Assembly (NCBI RefSeq): GCF_008386395.1
Contig: NZ_CP043761.1
Location: forward strand, 1 to 64,000
DNA: 64,000 nucleotides
Origin: Paenibacillus sp. 37
GTDB lineage: Bacteria > Bacillota > Bacilli > Paenibacillales > Paenibacillaceae
Direction: 5' to 3'
The notes beneath the pieces are model-generated. The model ran no database searches and was not told the DNA's origin. It was given only the letters and a program-made list of their open reading frames with translations. Positions 43,302 through 52,402 of this stretch are shown here, piece by piece (positions within the stretch are counted from its first letter, which is position 1; each line of letters starts with the position of its first letter). Made by a program: the position numbers and the translations under genes.

Positions 43302-43547
43302 CTAATACCCCGGGCGGGAGATAAATCGGAAACGACGCCGATGAAAAAGCGTGTCGGCAATTTCCACGAATTGATTATCGAAACGTGTGATTAGACCAAT
43401 CTCAATATGGGTGTCGCGGTCGTATACCTGTACAGGTACGTGATATTCGAGATGATAGATAAAATCGCTATGTTGAGTCAGTTGTCCATTGTCTTCGCGC
43501 AAAACCCGCTCACCTTCCTGGGTCGATAAAATATTAACTGTGAACAC
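43302..43547 (-). CDS. Small protein of unknown function
   Basis: An 81-residue reverse-strand frame (GTG start) between prs and pth, where B. subtilis has ctc. The sequence (HLEYHVPVQVYDRDTHIEIG; LITRFDNQFVEIADTLFHRR) has balanced composition and protein-like codon use. No ribosome site better than AAGAAAG is seen. I do not recognise a family. It ends in a basic RRRFRFISRPGY tail. It may be a Paenibacillus-specific gene, but a chance frame cannot be excluded. Confidence 0.55.
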   Translation of the reverse strand: MFTVNILSTQEGERVLREDNGQLTQHSDFIYHLEYHVPVQVYDRDTHIEIGLITRFDNQFVEIADTLFHRRRFRFISRPGY

Positions 43548-43641
43548 TACAGTAAATCGATCTTTACTTTCTTGATATTATATGAAATATAAGATTCGAA
43601 GTCTATGCCTCACCTCAGGCTAATCCGAAGGAGGGAACAAG

Positions 43642-44202
43642 ATGAAGTGGATTGTCGGACTTGGAAATCCAGGCTCGAACTATGCCAAAACCCGTCATAA
43701 TATCGGTTTTATGGCACTGGATCGGTTGGCTGATCGTCATAATATCTCCATTACACAGAATAAATGTAAAGCGCTGATTGGAGAAGGCAATATTGGCGGT
43801 GTGAAAACTGTACTGATCAAACCAATGACCTATATGAACTTGTCTGGTGAATCGGTTCGAGCATATATGGATTTTTATAAAGTTAGTCTTGAAGATCTGA
43901 TTGTTGTGTACGACGACATGGATACAGAGATTGGCAAAGTCAGATTGCGTTACCAAGGTAGTGCAGGCGGACATAATGGAATCAAGTCCATTATTCAGCA
44001 TACCGGTACACAGCAGTTTAACCGCGTGCGCATGGGAATATCCCGACCTGAACCAGGACATGCCATTGTTGATTATGTACTGTCGACATTCATGAAGAAA
44101 GAAAAAGAAGCCCTTGATCAGACCATTGAGCAAACATGTGATGCTCTGGAGCATAGCTTGACTCATACGTTTGAACAAACAATGGCGAAGTTTAACGGTT
44201 AA
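43642..44202 (+). CDS. pth: Peptidyl-tRNA hydrolase
   Basis: Pth (SpoVC in B. subtilis) frees tRNA from stalled peptidyl-tRNA. The 186-residue protein has VGLGNPGSNYAKTRHNIGF with the catalytic His, KPMTYMNLSGESV, VVYDDMD and GSAGGHNGIKSI. Length is typical. Ribosome site GAAGGAGGG precedes ATG 43642. Confidence 0.98.
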   Translation: MKWIVGLGNPGSNYAKTRHNIGFMALDRLADRHNISITQNKCKALIGEGNIGGVKTVLIKPMTYMNLSGESVRAYMDFYKVSLEDLIVVYDDMDTEIGKVRLRYQGSAGGHNGIKSIIQHTGTQQFNRVRMGISRPEPGHAIVDYVLSTFMKKEKEALDQTIEQTCDALEHSLTHTFEQTMAKFNG

Positions 44203-44301
44203 TTTTGTTAGACATACTGGTAAAATGATCATACAAGACGGGTTCAATCTCAGCCATACTGGACATACTGGATGTATAAACCATGTTCAGGAGGCATAAA
44301 C

Positions 44302-44532
44302 ATGTCAGTGAATTACGTATGTAGGCATTGCCGTACCTTTATTGGACGAATCGATTCTGCCCGGATAACGGAAGTAGAGCTCGGCTTTCATTTCTTGACC
44401 CCCGACGAGCGGAGGGATATAATAGCGTATAATTCCGGTGGTGACATTACCGTTCGGATTACATGTGATTACTGTAAGGAAGCCCTGGAGCACAATCCAG
44501 AGCTTAGCCTGCTCGCGAGTCCGCTTCAGTAG
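44302..44532 (+). CDS. fin: Anti-sigma-F factor Fin (YabK)
   Basis: A 76-residue zinc-binding protein with Cys7-x2-Cys10 and Cys55-x2-Cys58. Fin inhibits sigma-F so that sigma-G can take over in the forespore. CAGGAGGC lies 7 bases before ATG 44302; the upstream in-frame part is rejected. It lies between pth and mfd as in B. subtilis. Together with CsfB, two anti-sigma zinc proteins of the forespore are encoded in this window. Confidence 0.93.
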   Translation: MSVNYVCRHCRTFIGRIDSARITEVELGFHFLTPDERRDIIAYNSGGDITVRITCDYCKEALEHNPELSLLASPLQ

Positions 44533-44804
44533 ACATCGCCCGTACAGGATCGAATGACAGTTGAGGGCGGTTGCGTAATAACGCTCCACCTTTTATAGCC
44601 TTGGCAGCCTGCTGAGGCTTCTTTTCAGTTGGCATGAAAGCCATCGCTATCTCGAAATCAGGCTCAGCCGCATCAACAGATGTGGCAATGTTGCGAGTAA
44701 TCCGATATGATGAAACAGGACAAAAAGGAATTTGTATCCATTTTAATAGTGATGTTACGCGTATGCGTGAGATAATCAAGTAAGTTATAAGAGAGGTGCC
44801 CCTT

Positions 44805-47800
44805 TTGTTACAAGCACTTATACAGGCTTTTTCCAAAGATCCGGACTTCGGGTCCATTACAGCCGGAATCAAGTCCGGCATGAAGGAACAATTGGTTTCG
44901 GGTCTATCCGGCTCGGCGCGTCAGATTATGCTGGCTGCCTTGCATCAGGAAATGAACCGACCATTGCTCGTAGTAACACATAATATGTTTTCAGCTCAAA
45001 AAATTGCAGAAGATTTACAGGAAGCGCTTTCACCTGATCAGGTGTTAATCTATCCTGCCAACGAACTTGTCGCTGCGGAAGCTGCTGTTTCCAGCCCGGA
45101 AACATTGGGTCAGCGTATTGATGTGTTGGTCCGCTGCGCCCAGGGATTCAGGGGCGTTGTTGTTATTCCTTTTTCCGGAGTAAGACGTTATGTTCCGCTT
45201 CCGGAAGTGATGGCCAATGCTCGAATTTTGATTAAACAGGGCAACACACTTCAACTGGACTCTTTCCTGCTGGAGATGGTAAAGCTCGGATATGAGCGTG
45301 TGGAACGCGTGGAATCTCGTGGTGAGATGAGTGTACGCGGAGGTATCATCGACTTCTATCCGGTTACTTCATCGATCGCATATCGGGTGGAGTTATTTGA
45401 TGATGAGATCGACTCCATTCGGACATTTGACCCCGCGGATCAGCGTTCGATTGAACGGATTGAGGAAATTACGGTTTTACCATGCAAGGAGTTAATTGCA
45501 GATCGTGAACGAATGGAAAAGGCTGCCGATGCGGCTGCTCTTTTGCTGGAGCAACAGCTGGAGAAAATGACGGATCGGCAGGCGAAGCTGCGTCTCCGTG
45601 AAGAAATTCACCGGGAGATCGAGCTTTTGCGGGAGCACGTGTATTTCTCCGAAATGTATAAATATATTTCTCCGCTCTATCCGGAGAACAAAACGATCTA
45701 CGACTATATGCCAGAAGATACCCTGCTGGTTCTTGATGAGCCTGCCAGACTATCGGAGACATCGAAACAGCTTGACCGTGATGAATCGGAGTGGAATCTT
45801 CATTTGATGCAAAACGGAAAAACACTTCCGGATCTTCCTTTATCCGCAGACGGTGATGAACTCTTGTATGAGCGTCCATTCCAGACGCTATTTATGTCGA
45901 TTTTTTTGCGCCAAGTTCCACACACCCAACCACAGAACATTCTGAACTTCATCAGTCGTGGCATGCAGGATTTCCACGGACAGATGAACGTACTGAAGGC
46001 AGAGATGGAGCGTTGGCATAAGGCTGGAGTCCAAGTGCTCATGCTGGCGAACGGTGAGGAGCGACTCGAGCGGATGCGCCGGGTACTGATGGACTATGAT
46101 ATTCCAGAGCCAGAGATGATGATCGGTAATTTGCAAACGGGATTTGAAATGCCGTCCATTCATTTGGCTGTTGTGACCGAGGGCGAGATGTTCTCGCAAA
46201 AACAGCGTAAAGTACGCAAACCGATTCGGAATGTAGACAATGCTGAACGGATCAAATCCTATAGCGAGCTAAAAGTGGGCGATTATGTCGTTCATCAGAA
46301 CCACGGGATTGGTAAGTACCTTGGGATCGGCACCCTCGAGGTAGGCGGTATTCATAAGGACTACATGCATATTCTCTATGCGGGTGGAGACAAACTGTCT
46401 GTACCTATTGAGCAGATTGATTTGATTCAGAAATATGTTGGTTCCGAAGAAAAAGAACCGAAAATATACAAACTGGGCGGCAATGAGTGGACACGGGTTA
46501 AAAATAAAGTCCGCACATCCGTACAGGATATTGCTGATGATCTAATTAAGCTGTATGCAGAGCGTCAGACCTCCAAAGGGTTTGGATTCGACAAGGATTC
46601 TGCGGAGCAGCAGGAATTTGAGGACATGTTCCCTTACGATGAGACACGTGATCAGGTGCGTGCGATCGAAGAAATCAAGAAGGACATGGAACAAAACCGT
46701 CCAATGGATCGTTTATTGTGTGGGGATGTTGGTTACGGCAAAACCGAAGTGGCTATTCGAGCTGCATTTAAAGCAGCTATTGAAGGCAAACAGGTGGCTG
46801 TACTCGTGCCAACAACCATTTTGGCACAGCAGCATTTTGAGACGTTCCGTGAGCGCTTCTCCGGTTATCCGTTCAACATTCATGTGCTTAGCCGGTTCCG
46901 CTCCCGTAAAGAGCAGAATGAAACAGCCAAAGGCATCAAGGCAGGCACAGTGGATATTGTCATCGGGACGCATCGATTGCTGTCGCAGGACCTGGTATTT
47001 AAGGACCTGGGACTGCTCATTGTTGATGAAGAACAGCGCTTTGGAGTAACTCATAAGGAAAAACTGAAGAAGCTGAAAACCAATGTGGACGTGCTGACGC
47101 TGACGGCAACGCCGATTCCGCGTACGCTTCATATGTCCATGCTGGGTGTGCGTGATCTGTCCGTTATCGAGACTCCTCCAGAGAATCGTTTCCCGGTGCA
47201 GACCTATGTGGTTGAACACAGCCAGGCGCTTGTTCGGGAAGCCATTGAGCGTGAGCTTGCCCGTGGTGGGCAAGTGTATTACCTCTACAACCGTGTTCAG
47301 GGAATTCAGGAGATGGCTGCCGAAATTTCTGAGCTTGTGCCTGAAGCCAAAGTTGGTGTGGGACATGGTCAGATGTCGGAAACAGAGCTGGAGAAAACGA
47401 TTCTGGACTTCCTGGATGGTGAATATGACGTGCTTGTGAGCACAAGTATCATCGAGACCGGGGTAGATATTCCAAACGTAAATACACTGATCGTACATGA
47501 TGCGGATAAAATGGGACTTTCCCAGCTGTATCAGCTGCGCGGACGTGTGGGTCGTTCCAACCGTATTGCGTATGCCTATTTTACGTACCAACGGGATAAA
47601 GTGCTTACTGAAGTTGCTGAGAAACGTCTGCAATCCATCAAAGAATTCACCGAACTGGGTTCAGGATTCAAAATCGCCATGCGTGACTTGTCGATTCGTG
47701 GTGCGGGAAATCTGCTAGGAGCGGAGCAGCATGGTTTCATCGCTTCCGTCGGGTTTGATCTGTATTCGCAGATGCTCGCAGAGGAGATCAACAAACGCAA

Positions 47801-48332
47801 AGTTACGATGCTTGGTGAAGAGCCGGTACCTTCAGACCAGTGGAACACAACCCTGGATCTCAGTATCGATGCCTACTTGCCGTCCGATTATATCTATGAC
47901 AGTATTCAGAAGATTGAGATCTACAAAAAAGTGGCGGTCATTGCATCCTTCGACGATGCAATGGAGTTGGAAGACGAATTGGTTGATCGGTTCGGTGATC
48001 TTCCGGAAGCTGTCATTAACTTGCTGGCTGTTGCGCGGATGAAAGTATACGGCAAAATCTACGGCATTGAATCCATCTCCCAACGTGGTGAGGACATTAC
48101 TGTGAAGTTCTATGAAGGGCGTGAACATGCCTTTGAACTCTCAAAAATCGCGCACATTGGAAATCAGTTCGAAAGACGTGTACAATTTGAACAAGGACCC
48201 CATATGCTGATTCACGCTAAAGGCAAGGGGCTTGGGGATAAGCAACTGATGGAGCTGGTAGAGAAAATTCTGGAGTCCATGAAAACTGCTTTTAAATCAA
48301 AGGGGGAACTAAAGGATGTTACCAAAGTATAA
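44805..48332 (+). CDS. mfd: Transcription-repair coupling factor Mfd
   Basis: Mfd removes RNA polymerase stalled at DNA damage and recruits UvrA. The 1175-residue protein has the UvrB-like N-terminal module, the RNA-polymerase-binding domain (SYSELKVGDYVVHQNHGIG), and a RecG-like translocase. The translocase has GDVGYGKTEVA near 640-650, the DEEQ box near 740 and LTATPIPRTLHMS. The C-terminal UvrA-masking domain follows. TTG 44805 is preferred because AGAGGTG lies about 6 bases upstream; GTG 44796 is inside that site. The gene overlaps the next by 17 bases. Confidence 0.98.
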   Translation: MLQALIQAFSKDPDFGSITAGIKSGMKEQLVSGLSGSARQIMLAALHQEMNRPLLVVTHNMFSAQKIAEDLQEALSPDQVLIYPANELVAAEAAVSSPETLGQRIDVLVRCAQGFRGVVVIPFSGVRRYVPLPEVMANARILIKQGNTLQLDSFLLEMVKLGYERVERVESRGEMSVRGGIIDFYPVTSSIAYRVELFDDEIDSIRTFDPADQRSIERIEEITVLPCKELIADRERMEKAADAAALLLEQQLEKMTDRQAKLRLREEIHREIELLREHVYFSEMYKYISPLYPENKTIYDYMPEDTLLVLDEPARLSETSKQLDRDESEWNLHLMQNGKTLPDLPLSADGDELLYERPFQTLFMSIFLRQVPHTQPQNILNFISRGMQDFHGQMNVLKAEMERWHKAGVQVLMLANGEERLERMRRVLMDYDIPEPEMMIGNLQTGFEMPSIHLAVVTEGEMFSQKQRKVRKPIRNVDNAERIKSYSELKVGDYVVHQNHGIGKYLGIGTLEVGGIHKDYMHILYAGGDKLSVPIEQIDLIQKYVGSEEKEPKIYKLGGNEWTRVKNKVRTSVQDIADDLIKLYAERQTSKGFGFDKDSAEQQEFEDMFPYDETRDQVRAIEEIKKDMEQNRPMDRLLCGDVGYGKTEVAIRAAFKAAIEGKQVAVLVPTTILAQQHFETFRERFSGYPFNIHVLSRFRSRKEQNETAKGIKAGTVDIVIGTHRLLSQDLVFKDLGLLIVDEEQRFGVTHKEKLKKLKTNVDVLTLTATPIPRTLHMSMLGVRDLSVIETPPENRFPVQTYVVEHSQALVREAIERELARGGQVYYLYNRVQGIQEMAAEISELVPEAKVGVGHGQMSETELEKTILDFLDGEYDVLVSTSIIETGVDIPNVNTLIVHDADKMGLSQLYQLRGRVGRSNRIAYAYFTYQRDKVLTEVAEKRLQSIKEFTELGSGFKIAMRDLSIRGAGNLLGAEQHGFIASVGFDLYSQMLAEEINKRKVTMLGEEPVPSDQWNTTLDLSIDAYLPSDYIYDSIQKIEIYKKVAVIASFDDAMELEDELVDRFGDLPEAVINLLAVARMKVYGKIYGIESISQRGEDITVKFYEGREHAFELSKIAHIGNQFERRVQFEQGPHMLIHAKGKGLGDKQLMELVEKILESMKTAFKSKGELKDVTKV

Positions 48333-49464
48333 AAAAGTAGGAAAAGTACTGTCTGTGAGCATGGTCGCAGTACTATCCTTATCACTGCTTGCTGCATGTG
48401 GCAAGAAGGAAGAAGCAAAAACACCGGAATCGACGGATACAAGTGCTGTAGTCGCTACGTATGATGGTGGTACTATTACAGCCAATGAATTTGACATGGA
48501 GCAACGTGTCATGAAATTCCTCTATCCAGAGTATGCACAAATGATGGATATGGACGATTTCAAAGAGTATCTGGTGAAACAGGAAGTTGCTTATGAATAT
48601 CTGAGTGGCAAAGCAAGCGAAGATGCCAAAACAGCCGGTACCAAAGCGGCAACTGAGCAATTCGATAAAATGAAAGCTTCTGTTCAGGCAGATCAATGGA
48701 CAGAAATGCTCAAAGCTCAGAACCTGACAGACGATAACATTAAAAACTACATGACTCGGATCATGACAGTAATCAAAGATAAAGAAACAGGCGTTACGGA
48801 CGATGCAATCAAGGCTGAGTTTGAGAAAAACAAAGATCAGTTCACAACGGCTTCCGTCCGTCACGTGCTGATTAACTTCACAGATCCAAAAACGCAAAAA
48901 GAGCGTAAAAAAGAAGATGCACTTAAAATTGCAAAAGAAGTAAAAACCAAGTTGGATGGCGGAGCTGATTTTGCTGAAATTGCAAAAAAATATTCCGAAG
49001 ATCCAGGTTCTGCTGAAAAGGGTGGACTGTATGAAAATACACCTGTAGGCAGCTGGGTAGAGGCATTTAAGGAAGCTGCAAAAACATTGCCACTGAACAA
49101 AATCAGTGATCCAGTAGAGACAGAGTACGGTTACCACGTCATGAAAGTGGAAGCTCGTACAGAAGCTGACTTTGCTAAATTGACGGCTGAACAAAAAGAA
49201 AGTCTGAAGAGCCAATTGGCAGCTGCTGAGATCGATACGTTCATGCAAAATGAGTTGGACAAAATCGTAAAAGAAGTTAAGTTGCCAAAAACAGAAAAAG
49301 CTGAAGAAGGCAAAACTGAAGGTACAACGGGTACAGGAACTGAAGGAGAGAAAACAACCGAACCAAAAACGGATGACTCCACAGGTACGGATACCAAGAC
49401 TGACCAAGGTACGACTGGAACAGACAAAGATGCAACTACAGATGAAGGTACAAGCAGCAAGTAA
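48316..49464 (+). CDS. PrsA-like foldase lipoprotein (parvulin PPIase)
   Basis: A 382-residue exported lipoprotein. The signal peptide ends in LLAAC with lipid Cys at about residue 28. SurA/PrsA-type helical segments follow, then a parvulin domain with VRHVLINF, KKYSEDPGSAEKGGL and DPVETEYGYHVMKV. The last ~60 residues are a Thr/Gly/Glu/Lys/Asp-rich tail. It should assist folding of secreted proteins outside the membrane. The ATG lies inside the mfd end with AAAGGGGG upstream, so translation is coupled to mfd. That is unusual for this enzyme. Confidence 0.92.
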   Translation: MLPKYKKVGKVLSVSMVAVLSLSLLAACGKKEEAKTPESTDTSAVVATYDGGTITANEFDMEQRVMKFLYPEYAQMMDMDDFKEYLVKQEVAYEYLSGKASEDAKTAGTKAATEQFDKMKASVQADQWTEMLKAQNLTDDNIKNYMTRIMTVIKDKETGVTDDAIKAEFEKNKDQFTTASVRHVLINFTDPKTQKERKKEDALKIAKEVKTKLDGGADFAEIAKKYSEDPGSAEKGGLYENTPVGSWVEAFKEAAKTLPLNKISDPVETEYGYHVMKVEARTEADFAKLTAEQKESLKSQLAAAEIDTFMQNELDKIVKEVKLPKTEKAEEGKTEGTTGTGTEGEKTTEPKTDDSTGTDTKTDQGTTGTDKDATTDEGTSSK

Positions 49465-49795
49465 GCTGGTAAATTTGCTGTGTTAGCATACGTTCAGGGT
49501 TGAATTCGCCCGAAATGAATGCCTTGTACTACGTAAATATGGACAACCATACAGAGAAGCAAGGGGAGGACTTAGGACCTCCTTCTTGCTTCTTCTTTTA
49601 TATATTCAAGCCGTATGGGTACATGGTCGCCTTCTTCGAAAGTTACACAACTATATTCTCCGAAGCATGTATAAGGAAATGGGAACAGATGAATACTATG
49701 GTCAAGATATCACACTAAACGTTCTGGGACTTTCCTCTACCCATTAAGGAACAGTAGTTGAAAAATCTTCTCGAGAAAGTGGGGCAACATGTGAA
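49465..49795. other. Intergenic region before spoVT
   Basis: 331 bases holding the terminator at 49554-49599 and the spoVT leader. GAATA at 49693-49697 and CACACTA at 49713-49719 resemble sigma-G elements but are only 15 bases apart, so I do not call a promoter. Confidence 0.5.
49554..49599 (+). terminator. Terminator after the PrsA-like gene
   Basis: GAGAAGCAAGGGGAGG pairs with CCTCCTTCTTGCTTCTTC (small bulge), followed by TTTT. Confidence 0.85.
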
Positions 49796-50338
49796 ATGAA
49801 AGCTACTGGTATTGTCCGCCGTATAGATGACCTTGGTCGTGTGGTCATTCCAAAAGAAATCCGCCGTACGTTACGTATTCGTGAAGGTGATCCACTGGAA
49901 ATTTTCGTGGATCGTGATGGAGAAGTTATCCTTAAAAAATATTCGCCAATTGGCGAACTTGGTGATTTTGCCAAAGAATATGCAGAATCCCTGTATGAGA
50001 GTACAGGACATGTAACGATGATTTCTGACCGGGATACCATTATCACGGTGGCAGGTGGTTCGAAAAAAGAGTATTTGGACAAGCAGGTAGGTCAACTGTT
50101 AGAGGGATGTATGGAAAACAGAAAGACCATTTTGGAAACCAACAACGGTTCTTATGAGCTTAGCAAAGATCATGACGAGACGTTATCCTCTTTTGTTATT
50201 GCGCCGATTATTTCAGGTGGTGACCCCATCGGAACGGTTATCCTGTTCAATAAGGATGAATCGGTGAAGATGTCTCAGATGGAAGTGAAGATGTCCGAGA
50301 CAGCTGCTGGTTTCCTTGGCAAGCAAATGGAACAATAG
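49796..50338 (+). CDS. spoVT: Stage V sporulation protein T
   Basis: SpoVT is a forespore transcription regulator that modulates sigma-G genes. The 180-residue protein has an AbrB-like swapped-hairpin DNA-binding domain (MKATGIVRRIDDLGRVVIPK) followed by a GAF-like C-terminal domain (VTMISDRDTIITVAGG; GGDPIGTVILFNKDE). Length matches the family. A terminator follows. The related AbrB in this window shares the same N-terminal fold. Confidence 0.97.
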   Translation: MKATGIVRRIDDLGRVVIPKEIRRTLRIREGDPLEIFVDRDGEVILKKYSPIGELGDFAKEYAESLYESTGHVTMISDRDTIITVAGGSKKEYLDKQVGQLLEGCMENRKTILETNNGSYELSKDHDETLSSFVIAPIISGGDPIGTVILFNKDESVKMSQMEVKMSETAAGFLGKQMEQ

Positions 50339-50348
50339 ACCGCAGATC

Positions 50349-50386
50349 AACTCCTGGTGCCCTGTCTTGGGCATACGGGAGTTTTT
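50349..50386 (+). terminator. Terminator after spoVT
   Basis: AACTCC/GGAGTT with an inner TGCCC/GGGCA stem and a five-T run. Confidence 0.85.
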
Positions 50387-50503
50387 GCATTTCAAGGGAC
50401 AACGAAGATAATCCGGATGATTGTGATGGGGAGGGTTAGTCTGTGTGCCTTCAGGCAGTTATAATAGCAAGGTATGCTTAAAAGGATTACGCAGGAGGGA
50501 CTT

Positions 50504-52255
50504 ATGAAACAGCCATCTACAGGCTCAAGGCTGCTACAGGGTGCATTTATACTTGGTCTTGCCGCCATTATCTCCAAAATCATTGGTGCTTTTCAGAAGA
50601 TTCCGCTGCAGAATCTGGGAGGAGACGGTGTATTTGGCATTTATAATACGGTGTATCCGTTATATATGCTCATTATCACGCTTGCTGCTGCAGGACTGCC
50701 GCTGGCCGTATCCAAATTCGTAGCAGAACAGAACGCACTCGGAAGACCAGACGAGAGCAGAAGAATTATTCGACTATCTTCCCTACTGCTCGGGGGAATT
50801 GGAATTATAATGGCGCTCATGATGTATGCAGGTGCGCCGCTGATCGCTGACATGATTGGCAACCGTCATGTGGTTCCATCAATTCGTGCTGCTTCGTGGG
50901 CGTTGTTGTTCGTACCGTTGATGACAGGGCTGCGTGGATATTTTCAGGGATTACAGCAGATGGTTCCAACAGCGGTATCACAAGTGGTGGAGCAGACGAT
51001 ACGTGTCACCGTCATGATTGTTCTGCTTCTGTGGTTGATGAGACGGGACGCTTCGCTTGAGACTATTGCCGCTGGTGCAATGATGGGCTCCGTTGCTGGT
51101 GGAATGGTTGGGCTGTTAACCATGTTAGGGTACATGGTGCGTCATCGGCGGAAAGACAGGGAAGTGGTCACAGGGCAATTGGATTCGTCGGAATGGAGCA
51201 GTAATGGCGGAGAGGTTGGATCAGAACGTCAGGAGCATCAAGAGCATAGACCAGTTACGCCACAGAGGAAAATGGTGAGTGCTGTTAGCCCCGCTCTGGC
51301 AGAACGATCACGATCCAATGGTGAGTGGATCAAGACGCTGCTCATGTACGCCATTCCCGTCTGTCTCGGGTCGCTGGCTGTACCGCTGATGAATCTGGTA
51401 GATACCTTCACCGTGCCCCGATTGCTGCGGGGAGAAGGACTGGATGAGCTTCAGTCGATGGTTTCCTTTGGCATCTACAACCGTGGATTGCCGCTGGTTC
51501 AACTGGTGACGATGCTGGCTACGTCACTATCTGTGCTGTTTATTCCGGCGATGGCGGAAGCCCGATTAAAGGGCGGGCCAGAAGCCGTCCGGCAGCAAGC
51601 AGGCCTCGCGCTGCGCTGGTTCTGGTTGATCGGCCTGGCGGCATCCGCGGGTCTCGCGGTGCTGGCGGAGCCGATTAACCGCATGCTGTACGGAGATGCC
51701 GCAGGCACCGAAGCACTGCGGTACATGGCGCTGACGGCTGCGGGCAGCACCGTCAGCATTATTGCGGCGGCGCTGCTGCAAGGCCTCGGCGCCGTGCGTG
51801 CACCCGCGTTCAGCATGCTGGCCGCCGCAGGCGTCAAGGCGCTGCTGAACGTCATGTTTGTGCCGGCGCTGGGCATCAGCGGCGCGGCTCTGGCAGGCGC
51901 AGTCGCCTACATGCTGGCGGCTGGCATGAATGTGGCGTTGCTGGCGCGACTTGTCGCCCTGCGCCCTGCCCCTGGCGCCGTCCTGGCGAAGCCGGCGCTG
52001 GTGATCGCCGCCATGAGTCTGGCGGCGGTAGGCACGGCCTGGGCCGCCGAAGCGGTACTCGGCGGCATGGGTGTCGCGGCCGATCGCAGGCTGGCCGCGA
52101 TGGGCGTGAGCCTGCTGGGCATTGCCGCAGGCTCGGCCGTGTTCTTGCTGGCGGCGGCCCGGACAGGGCTACTTACCGCCGCAGAGCTGGCGGCCGTGCC
52201 CAAGTTAGGGCCTCGCCTTGCCAAGCTGCTGCACAGACTGCGTGTGCTGCGCTAG
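50504..52255 (+). CDS. yabM: Polysaccharide flippase-family protein (YabM/SpoVB-like)
   Basis: A 583-residue MOP/MATE-superfamily membrane protein with about 12-14 hydrophobic segments, related to YabM, SpoVB and MurJ. It may move lipid-linked glycans across the membrane. It starts with GAFILGLAAIISKIIGAFQK. A hydrophilic insertion at about 220-275 (Arg/Glu/Ser/His-rich) breaks the helices. The second half is Ala-rich, encoded by very GC-rich DNA (about 51560-52250). ATG 50504 follows CAGGAGGG. It lies between spoVT and yabN as in B. subtilis. Confidence 0.9.
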   Translation: MKQPSTGSRLLQGAFILGLAAIISKIIGAFQKIPLQNLGGDGVFGIYNTVYPLYMLIITLAAAGLPLAVSKFVAEQNALGRPDESRRIIRLSSLLLGGIGIIMALMMYAGAPLIADMIGNRHVVPSIRAASWALLFVPLMTGLRGYFQGLQQMVPTAVSQVVEQTIRVTVMIVLLLWLMRRDASLETIAAGAMMGSVAGGMVGLLTMLGYMVRHRRKDREVVTGQLDSSEWSSNGGEVGSERQEHQEHRPVTPQRKMVSAVSPALAERSRSNGEWIKTLLMYAIPVCLGSLAVPLMNLVDTFTVPRLLRGEGLDELQSMVSFGIYNRGLPLVQLVTMLATSLSVLFIPAMAEARLKGGPEAVRQQAGLALRWFWLIGLAASAGLAVLAEPINRMLYGDAAGTEALRYMALTAAGSTVSIIAAALLQGLGAVRAPAFSMLAAAGVKALLNVMFVPALGISGAALAGAVAYMLAAGMNVALLARLVALRPAPGAVLAKPALVIAAMSLAAVGTAWAAEAVLGGMGVAADRRLAAMGVSLLGIAAGSAVFLLAAARTGLLTAAELAAVPKLGPRLAKLLHRLRVLR

Positions 52256-52402
52256 CTCCATGCTCACGGTGCTTCTACACCCAGCACAGCTAATATACAA
52301 TTATAGGATATCGAATGATTCTGGTATAATACATGTAATTAGTCCTGTTCAGACACGATGATTATGAGCCTGGACAGGGTAGTCCGGATGGAGGTTTATG
52401 TA

